Source of the DNA: Paenibacillus phytorum
Lineage (GTDB): Bacteria; Bacillota; Bacilli; Paenibacillales; NBRC-103111
Length of the DNA: 64,000 nt
Assembly: GCF_013141715.1 (NCBI RefSeq)
Contig: NZ_WHOA01000165.1
Location: forward strand, 124,001-188,000
Direction of reading: 5' to 3'
In this document: positions 42,201-51,423 of the stretch, one piece after another
Numbering within the stretch: position 1 is the stretch's first letter
How the letters are laid out: each line of letters opens with the position of its first letter
The notes under the pieces: generated by a model
Told to the model about the DNA's origin: nothing
The model's database searches: none
The model's input: the letters and a program-made list of their open reading frames with translations, nothing else
Position numbers and translations under genes: made by a program

Positions 42201-44374
42201 TTGCCGTCATTGTATTTCTTAATCAAGGTTTTCAGGTCTTCCAGTTTGGCGAATACCTCGTCAGGAGCGTTCGGATCCATATAGGTCTGTACGGACACCG
42301 CATCCAGATATTTCAGGCCGGCATTTTTGTCCTCGCCTTCTCCCACGCCCTTCAATACACCTTCAATCCAGTTCAAGTCGACGCCCCCTGAGACGATGCC
42401 GACAACAGGCACATCGGGGTACGCCGGCTTGACTACATTATAGGTCTCCTTCATCAGTTTGAAGTAATAGTCCGGCTGTGAATTGGCGGGACTATTGCCC
42501 CTTTTGCCAAAACCGCCATTGAATTCATTGTACACGTTGAACCCGATAAGTTGATCCTTGTAACTCCCCACATAGGCCTTGGCGTATTCGGCAAGCCCCC
42601 TTCTTCCCGCATCCGTGAAGGGCGTGCCATTGTTATCATAGAACGGATTATTGAACGCCGCCACTAAGAGCAGCTTAATATCATTATCCGCAAGCTTCTT
42701 CATATAGTCATCTGGTGTAGGAGTAAAGGTATAGACGCCCTTTTCCTTCTCAATGCTGGACCATTCTATGCCATCCCTGACATAAGATGCGCCCATATAT
42801 CGGATAAGCTTGCTCAGCTCTTTACTCCATCCAGAGGCAGTCCAGCCCATATGAGTGCTGACGCCAAATGGCGAGTTGCCATTACCGGACGGCAAAGCGG
42901 AAGAAACGACCGTGTAAGCTGTTTTTCGGACTAGCGGTTCACTACCGGACTGCTCTGCAGAAACCTCCAACGTAAAATAGCCTAATTTGCTGAAAGGTAC
43001 TGTTATCCGGGCCTCCCCGGCGTTCGTCCTCTCGCTTCCCGAAGCGACTCTCGCGCCATAAATATCATAAGCGGTCCAATTTATTATCGGCCTGCCTGAT
43101 CTTACAATAAAAGCATTCGGATCATGATCCAGAAAAATATTGCCAAGCGCAGTTTGTTGAATTTTCAGCTCCGGCAGCCAGCCACCGAGCTGAGCCGTAA
43201 TCTGATCAACCAGAATAGAGGCCGTTAACGAACCATTCTTAATGTCAAAACGATCGAAGAGTATCGTAATGGCTCCAGCCGGCTCGTGCCATATCCCGTC
43301 GTTGGCGCCGTTCCAATGCGTAAACGACTTCGATCCCATTTGACTGAGCACTATCTGCTGCCAATCAGATGTATTTTGCAACGTAATTCGCTGCTCGAAC
43401 GTTTGCCCCGTTGAGTCTGTTGTTCGTATGCGCACGGACTTCAGATCCGAGGTTTTGACCCAGAGGGCAAGTTGTTCAATGTCCAGGTCATCCACCGTCT
43501 TTTTTATAGACGCATATGGCGAACCTGTAGGGCTTTTGCTGAAATCCGCTAGTATTTGCCCCGTATAGTTCCCTTGGTAACTATAAACCGATTCCATTAC
43601 ATTGAGGCTTCCCTTTACGGCAGGCGTATCGCCAAGACTAAAAATCCATTCATCATTTCCTTGCTCAAAATCACTGATTACATGATCAAAATCCTTCGGC
43701 GGAACTGTTACTTGAGCCGTAATCTGGTCTACCAGCACCGCAGCAGTTAACGCGCCATTCTTAATGTCAAAGCGATCGAAGAATATCGATATGTTTCTCA
43801 CCGGTTTATGCCATATCCCATCGTTGGCGCCGTTCCAATACGTAAACGACTTCGATCCCATTTGACTGACTACTACCTGCTGCCAATCGGATTTGTCTTG
43901 CAAAGTAATGCGCTGCTGGAACGTCTGTCCCGTCGAATCTGTTGTTCGTATGCGCACGGACTTCAGATCCGTGGTTTTGACCCAGAACGCAAATTGGGTA
44001 ATGTCTAGATCTTCCATTTCTTTTTTTATTAACACATACGGCGAACCTGTAGGCCTTTGACTGAAATCTGCTAGTAATTGCCCCGTATAGCTCCCTTGGT
44101 AACTATAAACCGATTCGATTACATTTAGGCTTCCCTTTACGGCAGGCGTATCGCCGAGACTGAAAATCCATTCATCATTTCCTTGCTCAAAATCACTGAT
44201 TAAGTAGTTAAAATCCGCTGCTGCAAGAGCTGGTTGTGAAGTATTCATGACTACTTCTTGTACAGATTCCGTTTCTTCAACTGCATACACTCGGTCCGCA
44301 TTCAATTGTCCAATGCCGTTCCAAATGCCAGACAAACAAATTGCGAGAAGGATTACACCTAACTTTTTAATCAT
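39230..44374 (-). CDS. Giant secreted multidomain glycoside hydrolase (clan GH-A)
   Basis: This 1714-residue secreted protein starts with a Sec signal peptide (1-30). Residues 55-222 and 229-396 are two beta-sandwich, carbohydrate-binding-like repeats about 80% identical to each other. A short beta domain (about 400-500) leads to a TIM barrel in which YNEFNG carries the likely acid/base Glu617 and WVTEFGSP the nucleophile Glu733, the clan GH-A pattern (GH39/GH5-like). Beta domains follow, then a CBM9-like module (around GKPVLLSGHRGKIEVSGQAW) and Ig-like domains to the end. It is the last gene of module B, 39 bp after the MalG-type gene. It should release oligosaccharides outside the cell that the transporter imports. 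The polysaccharide is unknown. Confidence 0.88.
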   Translation of the reverse strand: MIKKLGVILLAICLSGIWNGIGQLNADRVYAVEETESVQEVVMNTSQPALAAADFNYLISDFEQGNDEWIFSLGDTPAVKGSLNVIESVYSYQGSYTGQLLADFSQRPTGSPYVLIKKEMEDLDITQFAFWVKTTDLKSVRIRTTDSTGQTFQQRITLQDKSDWQQVVVSQMGSKSFTYWNGANDGIWHKPVRNISIFFDRFDIKNGALTAAVLVDQITAQVTVPPKDFDHVISDFEQGNDEWIFSLGDTPAVKGSLNVMESVYSYQGNYTGQILADFSKSPTGSPYASIKKTVDDLDIEQLALWVKTSDLKSVRIRTTDSTGQTFEQRITLQNTSDWQQIVLSQMGSKSFTHWNGANDGIWHEPAGAITILFDRFDIKNGSLTASILVDQITAQLGGWLPELKIQQTALGNIFLDHDPNAFIVRSGRPIINWTAYDIYGARVASGSERTNAGEARITVPFSKLGYFTLEVSAEQSGSEPLVRKTAYTVVSSALPSGNGNSPFGVSTHMGWTASGWSKELSKLIRYMGASYVRDGIEWSSIEKEKGVYTFTPTPDDYMKKLADNDIKLLLVAAFNNPFYDNNGTPFTDAGRRGLAEYAKAYVGSYKDQLIGFNVYNEFNGGFGKRGNSPANSQPDYYFKLMKETYNVVKPAYPDVPVVGIVSGGVDLNWIEGVLKGVGEGEDKNAGLKYLDAVSVQTYMDPNAPDEVFAKLEDLKTLIKKYNDGKLVPIWVTEFGSPTHQSAKGVDEKTQANYLPRGFVKGLELGLERMNWYDFMNDGLKADYNEDNFGLVRHKDDPMGAYTPKPAYASYAAMSRQLDGAAFERIEQFSDPIKSNLFSKAGEALRVVWASEETQAVIETGNIVEVTDFMGNTEIYTPHNGKIYMTLTGEPVYIKGVISRIVKDDTFAVFGEQGAVGDPHTFTLTAKNETGPKLAITAKMEESSYPLVAMQGQMTTLSLTVSETREGFRSVAIHLLDEAGNKIGKLQHEVVTGMPHKVTVRPAMQQIAGQYSQMLNVDVENFRKAAGLTVSRITWRVGGQSGQELVNKTVLPGSKQQFSIPLSPIALGGDQPASIRVEFAEQKPYVYEGNFSFNPVNRGTIAVNDRIEPEIEALAPTIDLSQGKPVLLSGHRGKIEVSGQAWLHYDQDHLYLTAKIKDDVHAAAAFGANIWKNDSIQFALSPGIPGESLGWYEYGVSDTPDGPQIYRWTTMGGLPAGPVHNGEAAVTRDEEQKLTIYKLALPWSELTPIQPQSGDVMSFSLLVNENDGNGRKGWVEWGSGIGNEKRPSLFRSMQWIMPSYKPLIQIDGIREGEVYTDKVTPAVRLLDESGDWTITRMELDGEAWTTGSAVTEKGKHSFSVLAESAYGQQVSETVSFQLFHSMAVEVRDSSGAYGNEVYLEAELKDANGQSVAGGQVEFEVNGLPVGRALTDANGKASLPYAIEIGATAETDSRLIEVKAIYAGNEEAYTRGTEANGILTVTKDEVAIQYTSILAARTDENLVLSAHVMRVGGGHGSVEGLPVEFVLSAINPDGTVTPLHASVVQQVYMTDAVGNVFLGVDLPAGLYEVRTKLLANDYYKASETVSHLAVYDPEAGSIELNGHFDLTGNSSFLGNKAKKAHLNVESNHVRIHAEPQGIEWTFDTVDWVITAEDRAYLQGSANSNGKTYTVRMMLRTTPDSHGKATISMLVWNGSDTTADPVFQVIGADLKGSYKIK
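43187..44212 (-). repeat. Tandem duplication encoding two carbohydrate-binding-like domains
   Basis: The DNA for residues 55-222 and 229-396 of the glycosidase is duplicated. Long stretches such as the ISDFEQGNDEWIFSLGDTPA segment are identical at protein level. I count about 32 differences in 167 aligned residues, which suggests a fairly recent internal duplication. Confidence 0.85.
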
Positions 44375-44413
44375 AGGCCGTTCATTCCTCCTTATTCTAT
44401 TTTGTATCCGCTA

Positions 44414-45262
44414 TCATCCTTTGACTGCCGAGCTTGAGAAGCCTTGAATAATATACTTCTGACCCAGAAAAAATACGATGAGCAGAGGCACGACACCTGC
44501 TGTGGCGGCAGCCATCATCAAGTTGTAGTCTACGCCGGCTTCCAGCATGAAGTTCTGCATGCCAAGCGGAACCGTGTAAAGCTTCTTGTCCAGCAGGAAA
44601 ATCAGCGCATTTTCATAATCGTTCCACGTCCATGTAAAATCAATGATCGCGAAGGTGGCCAATACGGGCTTGGAGAGTGGCAGGAACAATTGAATGAAAA
44701 TCCGGAAATGCCCTGCCCCGTCAATGAAGGCCGCTTCGGATATTTCATGCGGAATGCTCATGAAAAACTGCCGGATCATAAATACGCCGAATACCGTAAA
44801 CAAGCCCGGGAGAATCAGCGCCCAATGGGTATTGTAAATATGCATCCACTCAAACATGATGAATTTAGGGACAAACAGCACTTGCTGCGGAATCATCATC
44901 AGACACAGGTACAGCAAGAAAATGGTGTTCCTGCCCTTGAACTCAATGCGGCTGAATCCATATGCGGCCAATGCGGCTAGCAGCGGTGCTCCAATCATCA
45001 GAAACACGGAAATCTTCAGAGAGTTCAAATAAAAAAGGGCAAATCCGTCTCCGGCCGTCCAGACCTTGATGTGGTTGGTCAACACCGGGTCAAGCGGAAT
45101 CCACTGGATCGGGTAGGTGAAGACGTCCTTGGCTTTCTTAAACGAAGTGCTGATCATCCAGATCATTGGCAACAGCAAAAGCAGGCTGACTAGGACCATG
45201 ATAATGGTATTCAAGCCCTTACCCAGCCGCTCTTTGATCATTTTGTTGCTTCTTGCATTCAT
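44414..45262 (-). CDS. Sugar ABC transporter permease, MalG type (module B)
   Basis: This 282-residue six-helix permease has the EAA loop SEAAFIDGAGHFRIFIQLFLP. I chose the ATG at 45262, which has GGGGGAAAG upstream and leaves 20 bp to the MalF-type gene. The longer frame from 45358 overlaps that gene and adds 32 non-homologous residues. It is part of the binding protein/MalF/MalG/glycosidase operon. Confidence 0.92.
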   Translation of the reverse strand: MNARSNKMIKERLGKGLNTIIMVLVSLLLLLPMIWMISTSFKKAKDVFTYPIQWIPLDPVLTNHIKVWTAGDGFALFYLNSLKISVFLMIGAPLLAALAAYGFSRIEFKGRNTIFLLYLCLMMIPQQVLFVPKFIMFEWMHIYNTHWALILPGLFTVFGVFMIRQFFMSIPHEISEAAFIDGAGHFRIFIQLFLPLSKPVLATFAIIDFTWTWNDYENALIFLLDKKLYTVPLGMQNFMLEAGVDYNLMMAAATAGVVPLLIVFFLGQKYIIQGFSSSAVKG

Positions 45263-45282
45263 GTTGCGTCTTTCCCCCTTCC

Positions 45283-46161
45283 CTAGTAATGGACCCACTT
45301 TTTCTGACCTGCCCACTGAATGAGCGTAATGCAAAGGATAAGCAGGAACATGGTCCACGAAACGGCTGACGCGTATCCCATTTCATAGAAGTTAAATGCT
45401 TTTTTGTATGCGAAAATGGAGAAAACCGTCGTACTGTTGGCGGGCCCTCCCTGGGTAATGGCATAGATCATGCCAAAGCCCTTGATGGAGCCGATACAGC
45501 CGGTAATCATCAGAAAAAATGTCGTTGGGCTGACCAAAGGCAAAATAATAAGACGCAGCAGTTGCCCAAACGTCGCTCCGTCCATCTTGGCGGCTTCCAA
45601 CTGCTCCGAGGATATTTCCTGCAGGGCAGCCAAATAAATAATCATGTTGTACCCGATGCCGGCTGCAATCATCATGACGAGCACCGCATACATGGCCGTA
45701 TCGGGAGAGGCAAACCATTTGGGCGGATCTGCTATGCCGATGGAACGCAGGAAGGCATTGATGGGGCCATTGGCAGGCTGGAACAGCACCATCCAGACGA
45801 AGGCAATAGCGATGCCGCTGGTAAAATAGGGAGCGAAAAAGAAGGCCCGAAGCGTCTTCTGGAAATAGACGCGATTGTTCAGCATAACCGCGATCAGAAA
45901 ACCCATCATAATCGCAATCGGCACTGGGATTAACACCAACAGGGTGTTTTTGACCGAAACGGCAAACAAGTCGTCTCTCACCATCATCTTGAAATTGTCC
46001 AATCCGATAAAATGCGGTGGTTCCCCGCTAGCGAATACCCAATCCGTAAACATCAAATAAAAAGAGAACAGGGCTGGAATCAGCATGAAAATCATCATTC
46101 CGATAAGATTTGGGGCGATGAATACATAGCCAAGCAGCCTCTGTCGTTTCATCCAGTTCAC
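45283..46161 (-). CDS. Sugar ABC transporter permease, MalF type (module B)
   Basis: This 292-residue permease has the N-terminal LLGYVFIAPNLIGMMIFMLI helix and the EAA loop EAAKMDGATFGQLLRLIILP. The start is a GTG at 46161 with AAAGGTGG nine bases upstream. It lies 92 bp after the binding-protein gene. With the MalG-type neighbour it forms the membrane pore of a CUT1 importer. Confidence 0.92.
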   Translation of the reverse strand: MNWMKRQRLLGYVFIAPNLIGMMIFMLIPALFSFYLMFTDWVFASGEPPHFIGLDNFKMMVRDDLFAVSVKNTLLVLIPVPIAIMMGFLIAVMLNNRVYFQKTLRAFFFAPYFTSGIAIAFVWMVLFQPANGPINAFLRSIGIADPPKWFASPDTAMYAVLVMMIAAGIGYNMIIYLAALQEISSEQLEAAKMDGATFGQLLRLIILPLVSPTTFFLMITGCIGSIKGFGMIYAITQGGPANSTTVFSIFAYKKAFNFYEMGYASAVSWTMFLLILCITLIQWAGQKKWVHY

Positions 46162-46253
46162 GATCGGTCACCACCTTTCTCTATAATATGGGCTTACGAT
46201 AAAGGAGAAGCGCGGCACGAATGTCCCTGCCTCTCCTCTGGCATTCAGATATC

Positions 46254-47594
46254 CTATTTTTTGGCCGCTTGCAAGTTCTCGTTATGCACCCGGGCGAGTT
46301 CCTTCGCACCTTCATCGGGAGTCAGCTTCTGAGTGAAGACCTTGTCATAGATGACCTGTTGCTCGATTCCCGTTTTCTTGTCCATACGGCTTAATCCGAG
46401 CGGAAGGCTGCCGAACATAACGCGCTTGATCGAATCAATGTCATAGGTATTCTCTACGCCCTTGAACATTAGAGAGATAGCCTCATCAACGGGGAAGTCC
46501 TTGGATGATGGCACTCTTCCCCCTGCCGCCATCGGCAGCATCCCAGTATCCGAATACCACTTGATAAATTTCCAGGCTGCTTCCGGATTCTTAGTGTGGG
46601 GATTGATGGAGAGCACATCGCCCAAGCCGCCGGCGTTGATATAGTCGGTCTGATCCTTGTTTACTTTGGGAGCCGGCGCTGCCGATACCTTAAAAGTACG
46701 GGGATAATCCTTTATATTGTTGGTGGTCCTGAAAATCTGGTTGGTGGAAAAGATCATCGCCGTCTCCCCCTTCACAAACATTTGATCCAGGGCCGGCTTC
46801 GAGGTGATTTGCTCTGTATGGGGCATGATGCTCTTGTCTTTGAACATCATGTCCGAATACACCTGAAGTGCCTTGACCGTCAGCGGATTATCGAAGGCCG
46901 AGGTGCCGTCCGGTTTAGTCAGCTGCAGACCTTGCTTCAGCATGGAGCCGTTGATGGGCACATTGAAGTAATAATCAGATTGCGCCGCTCCCCAAACCTT
47001 GTCTCCCTTCAACTTGTTCGCATAATCCCTGAACTCGTCCAGTCCCCAATCCGTGGGAACCTTAAGCCCCTTGGCATCCAGCATGTCCTTATTCAACCAG
47101 ACAAAGGACAAGCCCTTCTGGGTGGGAACGCCGTAATACTTGCCGTCCACCTTCCACAAGGAGGCGCCTGTGCCCATTTTTTGGTCCACATTGTAGTCGG
47201 TGAACTTGCTCAGATCAAGAGCGTTGCCCGCTTTGATCCGCTTCTCGTAGAGGCTGTAATCATAGCTCATGAACATGTCCACGGGCTGGTTGGAAATAAG
47301 AGCCGTATCCAGCTTTAGATTTCCTGCATCGTCATTGACGAACCTCACATACTCCACCTGGATATCTGGATTTTGCTTGTTCCAGTTATCTACAACAGTT
47401 TGAGGACCATTCTCGGGCGGCACGCCTCCCCACATGGTGAGCTTGATCGGCTCCTTTTTTGCCGCAGCGCCTGGCGCTGTGCTTGCCGCAGGCGAAGTCG
47501 TTCCCTCCGCTTGATTGCCACCACAGCCGGCAAGCGCCAGAGGCAATGCCACAAGCGCAGCCAGTCCTGCGCTCAACCATTTTCTGTTTCTCAT
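46254..47594 (-). CDS. Sugar-binding lipoprotein of ABC transporter (module B)
   Basis: This extracellular solute-binding protein of about 446 residues has a lipoprotein signal ending in the lipobox LALAGC, then a low-complexity linker and the family 1 fold (KLTMWGGVPPENGPQTVVDN). I chose the ATG at 47594, which has GGGAGG upstream; the ATG at 47633 has no ribosome binding site. It captures the oligosaccharide for the adjacent permeases. It is clearly paralogous to the binding protein at 51478 (WGGIPEESGP, VEYTRYVNDDSGNTKLDTAL). The kinase and regulator upstream probably control it. Confidence 0.93.
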   Translation of the reverse strand: MRNRKWLSAGLAALVALPLALAGCGGNQAEGTTSPAASTAPGAAAKKEPIKLTMWGGVPPENGPQTVVDNWNKQNPDIQVEYVRFVNDDAGNLKLDTALISNQPVDMFMSYDYSLYEKRIKAGNALDLSKFTDYNVDQKMGTGASLWKVDGKYYGVPTQKGLSFVWLNKDMLDAKGLKVPTDWGLDEFRDYANKLKGDKVWGAAQSDYYFNVPINGSMLKQGLQLTKPDGTSAFDNPLTVKALQVYSDMMFKDKSIMPHTEQITSKPALDQMFVKGETAMIFSTNQIFRTTNNIKDYPRTFKVSAAPAPKVNKDQTDYINAGGLGDVLSINPHTKNPEAAWKFIKWYSDTGMLPMAAGGRVPSSKDFPVDEAISLMFKGVENTYDIDSIKRVMFGSLPLGLSRMDKKTGIEQQVIYDKVFTQKLTPDEGAKELARVHNENLQAAKK

Positions 47595-47698
47595 CTTACC
47601 TGTAACCTCCCTGTAATCGGATGTTTGATTCATCCCAACTATACCAAGCCGCGCCTTTGCTTCTAAGGGGTGAAACTTGCAGGTTGATAGTACAAAAC

Positions 47699-49144
47699 TT
47701 AGATATTGTTCTCCCGCCTGAAGGAACTTGGCGTTTGTCCAACCATGCGCTTGAATACCTTGATGAAGTAGGCATCGTCGGCAAAGCCCGTTTGAAAGGC
47801 GATCTCCTCCACAGTCATCTTGGTATGCAGCAGCAAGCGCTTCGCCTGTTCGATCCGGATGTTTTGCAAATAGGCAATAGGCGTCAATCCGGTTTTTTTG
47901 CCGAACACGGTGCTTAGGTAGTCCACATTGATGGATACGAGTTTGGCTAAATCTGTAACCTTGATATTTTCCTTGTAATGCTCCAGCATATATTGAATCA
48001 CCCTGTTCACCTCGGGATGGTCCGTAAAGCTGACATGTTCCTCCTTCAGATGCCGAATAAGCTCCCGTATAGTTTGCAGAACATGCGCCAGCAGCGATTC
48101 ATGGCTTATAGCCGAATTGACGTTGATTCCCTCAAGATCCTCCAATTTTCGTCCTGCCAGCATCGCCAAGATATGAAGAAGATGGGCCGCCAGCATTTTC
48201 ACTTCCATATGGGAGAACGACGAGGCCTCCATGCTCTCCCATATAAGGGTTGCCACCTCAGCGCATTTGGGTTTATTGCGCTCTTCAAAGCAGCGGATCA
48301 GCTCGGCTTCCAGCTCCGCGATTGGCGGCAGCTCATGCCGCTCCTTCACCGGGCTTGCCTCACGGCCGTACCAAGCGCCGTTCAACTGATTCAGCGCAGA
48401 GCGCCAATCCTGGGACAAACGATCCAGACTGCTGCCGGCTGTCAGTCCGGCCGGACAGTTCGGCTTGTTCCAGTGGGCATGATCTGGCTTCTTCTTCTGA
48501 AAGCTCCAGCAAAAGAAGGTTGTTTGTCCCCCTTCATAGAAGGAGTGGACCAACAGATACGCTTCTGACCTGATACCCGCCTGAGCCGCAGCAGCGGGAA
48601 CGACTCCGCTCAGCACAGCAATAATATCAAGCCTCAGACTAAGAAATCTCTCCGCTGCCGCAACCGTTCCGGCCTGATCCTCATGAGCCGATGCGCCTGT
48701 TCCCCGGATGTCCGACCAGGTACGGTGATAAAGAGGATAAAGCGCCTCTCCCGCACCTCGAAGCTCTTCAAGCAATTCCCCCTTGATCCGCGCCAGGTTT
48801 TCCAACAGAACATCATCATTTAAAGACAGCTTTAATAGATAGTTGAAGGCGCCGTACTGAAGGGCGTCCCGGGCGTAATCAAAGTGGCTCATGGCCGTCA
48901 GCATAATAAACCGGCTGCGGATTCCCGCCTTCCGTGTTTCCTTCAGCAGTTCAATCCCGTCCATGCCCGGCATGACAATATCTGCAATCACGACATCGGG
49001 CTTAAGCTCCAGGATAGCCGCCAAAGCCTCCCTTCCGTTTCCCGCCTCACCCGCAACACAAAAGCCATGGCGTTCCCAGTCTACAGTTTCCCGGATGGCC
49101 TCCCGGACATAACCTTCATCTTCCACCAGCAAAACCGTCCACAT
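47699..49144 (-). CDS. Response regulator with AraC-type DNA-binding domain (module B)
   Basis: This 481-residue YesN-type regulator has an N-terminal receiver domain (LLVEDE, phosphorylated Asp55 in VVIADIVMPGMDG), a variable middle region, and a C-terminal pair of AraC-type helix-turn-helices (VTDLAKLVSINVDYLSTVFG and TVEEIAFQTGFADDAYFIKV). I chose the ATG at 49144 because AGGAAGGAG stands nine bases before it. It overlaps the kinase gene by 29 bp, so translation is coupled. It probably activates the binding protein/permease/glycosidase operon that starts 104 bp downstream. Confidence 0.93.
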   Translation of the reverse strand: MWTVLLVEDEGYVREAIRETVDWERHGFCVAGEAGNGREALAAILELKPDVVIADIVMPGMDGIELLKETRKAGIRSRFIMLTAMSHFDYARDALQYGAFNYLLKLSLNDDVLLENLARIKGELLEELRGAGEALYPLYHRTWSDIRGTGASAHEDQAGTVAAAERFLSLRLDIIAVLSGVVPAAAAQAGIRSEAYLLVHSFYEGGQTTFFCWSFQKKKPDHAHWNKPNCPAGLTAGSSLDRLSQDWRSALNQLNGAWYGREASPVKERHELPPIAELEAELIRCFEERNKPKCAEVATLIWESMEASSFSHMEVKMLAAHLLHILAMLAGRKLEDLEGINVNSAISHESLLAHVLQTIRELIRHLKEEHVSFTDHPEVNRVIQYMLEHYKENIKVTDLAKLVSINVDYLSTVFGKKTGLTPIAYLQNIRIEQAKRLLLHTKMTVEEIAFQTGFADDAYFIKVFKRMVGQTPSSFRRENNI

Positions 49145-50915
49145 GCCCACCATCTCCTTCCTGTGAATAGGGCGTCGCAATCAGCAAAGGCAGCCGGATC
49201 CGGACCAAGGTCCCTTCCGCGCTGGATACAAATTCAATGGAGCCCTCCCGCTTAAAAAGCAGCTGCAGCCGTTCTCTCAGGTTGCTTAGTCCGATCCCGT
49301 GTCCGCTTCGCCTTACCGGCCTGCGGGCGGCCTCCTCCATGCCGATGCCGTTATCTTCCACCTCCAGAATAAGTTCGCTTCCCTCCGCCTTGGCCCTGAC
49401 CCAGATGGTGCAGCAGCCTTTGGCCGTGTCAAAACCATGAGCGATGGAATTCTCCACCAGAGGCTGCAGACTAAACTTGGGAACTAGCGCGTATTGAACC
49501 GATTCGTCCATTTCATAGTGGATGGTGAACTGATCCCGGAAGCGAAAAGCCTGAATGGATTCGTAGGAGCGCAATAGTTTTATTTCTTCTTTGAGAGTGA
49601 CCAGCTCAATTTCCGAGCCCAAGCTTGCCTCCAGAATGAACCCCAAAGAGGTACAGATGCCCGCGATCGCTTCCTGCTTTTCTTTTCTGGCCATCCATTT
49701 GACCGTGTTCAAGGTGTTCAACAGAAAATGCGGGTTCATTTGGGAGATCAGCATTTGGAATCGAACCGCCTGCTTTTGCCGTTCCTCCAGCTTAAGCTTG
49801 TTTATGAGTTCGATGACATCATCGATCATCCGGTTGAAGCTCTCGCCAAGGGAGCGCACCTCGTCCGTTGCGCCCTTGCCGATGGATATTTTGACATTCA
49901 GCTTCTTATCCGATGCTTCCTCCATGCTCCGCTCCAGGACATACAGCGGCTCCGTCATGCGGGCCGACAGGAAGATGGTCACTATCACGAAGGCGATGAC
50001 CAGAATGGTCAGAAAGAGGAAAGCGATAAGCCTTAACCGCTGGATCTCCTGCTGCAGCTCGCTTAAAGGCATTTGGCTAACCACATACCAGTCTAGTTCC
50101 TCCAGATAGCTGTAATTGACAAGAGATAAGGCGCGTTCATCCTCGAAATGTCCTTCCTGCGCCCGTGCAGACATGATCCTTTGCATCATATCTATACTGA
50201 TAGCTGGTTCCTTATTTTGCAGAACGGCCTCTCCTTGGCCGGTAAAGATAGTCAGATCCTGGTTGGCCGGGCTATCCTTTAACGTGCTGCGGAACCATTC
50301 TTGTATGTTGATGCTGATGCGCGACAGTCCGAAATTTCCCCGTAGCTGGTCATCCAGGATGGTGTACAGGCTCAGAAGCTTGCTCCCTTGGCTGCCATTC
50401 ACATCATTCCAATCATCCGCCACCCAGCGGTATGGATGAGATCCGCTTTCCAGCTTATTTTGCCAATCTTGTACTTCTTTCAGCCCATTGGTCAACTTGC
50501 CGTTGGGAGCATAGGAGGTGTATACATTGCCCTTCCGGTCGATGAATTTAAAATACAGCTCCGTCTGATGAAAGAAAAAGCTGTTGTTGATTCCAAACAT
50601 TTTGCTTTCGATCACTTTCTTTCGGTCAAAGGGATCATACTTGTCCGGATCGTCCATAATCTGGATCAGGCTCTCGTCCTGGCTCAACATGATGTTCGCC
50701 TTATAGGCGAATGCCATCATATCAATCAAGGACACATGAACCTGCTGCATACGCTCGGACATTTGGTCCAGCATGTCCTTCTGGCGAATGGATTCGAAAT
50801 GTTGGAACAAATAAAGAATGGCGACGCACAAAGGAACCATCAGGAGGGTGATATAAGCCATGATAAGCTTGATCTTCAAGGTGTTTGGAAGCAAGTAGCG
50901 CCAGATTGACATCAT
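49116..50915 (-). CDS. Sensor histidine kinase, YesM type (module B)
   Basis: This 599-residue kinase has two membrane helices (about 13-37 and 296-318) around an extracellular sensor of about 260 residues, a HAMP domain, and a His_kinase-type domain with phosphoacceptor His396 in SQMNPHFLLNTLN. The ATPase domain contains QPLVENSIAHGF, DNGIGM and GHGIGLSNLRERL. Such kinases sense extracellular sugars, sometimes through the binding protein. It pairs with the overlapping AraC-type regulator. The region is visibly GC-richer than module A. Confidence 0.93.
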   Translation of the reverse strand: MMSIWRYLLPNTLKIKLIMAYITLLMVPLCVAILYLFQHFESIRQKDMLDQMSERMQQVHVSLIDMMAFAYKANIMLSQDESLIQIMDDPDKYDPFDRKKVIESKMFGINNSFFFHQTELYFKFIDRKGNVYTSYAPNGKLTNGLKEVQDWQNKLESGSHPYRWVADDWNDVNGSQGSKLLSLYTILDDQLRGNFGLSRISINIQEWFRSTLKDSPANQDLTIFTGQGEAVLQNKEPAISIDMMQRIMSARAQEGHFEDERALSLVNYSYLEELDWYVVSQMPLSELQQEIQRLRLIAFLFLTILVIAFVIVTIFLSARMTEPLYVLERSMEEASDKKLNVKISIGKGATDEVRSLGESFNRMIDDVIELINKLKLEERQKQAVRFQMLISQMNPHFLLNTLNTVKWMARKEKQEAIAGICTSLGFILEASLGSEIELVTLKEEIKLLRSYESIQAFRFRDQFTIHYEMDESVQYALVPKFSLQPLVENSIAHGFDTAKGCCTIWVRAKAEGSELILEVEDNGIGMEEAARRPVRRSGHGIGLSNLRERLQLLFKREGSIEFVSSAEGTLVRIRLPLLIATPYSQEGDGGHVDGFAGGR

Positions 50916-51423
50916 AATGATTCACTCCCCAAAACGTAGTCGGATGTCTTCAGTATACGAAACGTGACGGAGGCATGTATACGTTCTCCGAAAGAATCGC
51001 CGGATTTCTCGAACAGGCAAAAACGCCTCTGTCCATGAGCAAGAGGCGCTTTGCCCAAAACAAAACCATGGCCGGTTTTGGGTTATTAAATTTGATTGTA
51101 TCACGCGAAAAGACGGAGCCAGTAGATTCAAAACTTGTAGATTCATATAACAATTCTTAGGATTTGGAGCATGCCTCACATGTCCGTTATTTCCGTTGAA
51201 GGAGATCCTGGATCGACGTATTCGTTCTGACTTAGAAAAACCTAGCCTACGGCTAGGTTGCTCCATTTCCTTCCTTTCTTGGCGTATGAACAAACAATAA
51301 GCACTCGTAGCTTTCTTATGCCTCCAAAACAGCAGTAATTCGAACAAATAAGAACTCATAGTTGCCTTATTTTCTGTATCGAACCATTTGGGGGATATGG
51401 ATATAGGCTCAGCACGAAGAAAA
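50916..51423. other. Intergenic stretch upstream of the module B kinase
   Basis: This must hold the promoter of module B. A perfect hairpin, AACCTAGCC-TAC-GGCTAGGTT, lies at 51239-51259. An open frame at 50922-51359 on the minus strand has no family features and no clear start, so I do not call it a gene. Confidence 0.5.

Noticed and set aside
41618..42391. Open frame of 257 codons on the plus strand
   Set aside because: It is antisense to the barrel of the giant glycosidase, whose catalytic motifs are clear. It is a by-product of codon bias.
46596..47318. Open frame of 240 codons on the plus strand
   Set aside because: It is antisense to the module B binding-protein gene and has no start signal or recognisable motif.
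50922..51359. Open frame of 145 codons on the minus strand in the gap before module B
   Set aside because: Its composition is unlike protein, it lacks a clear ribosome binding site, and it spans a hairpin and the expected promoter region.
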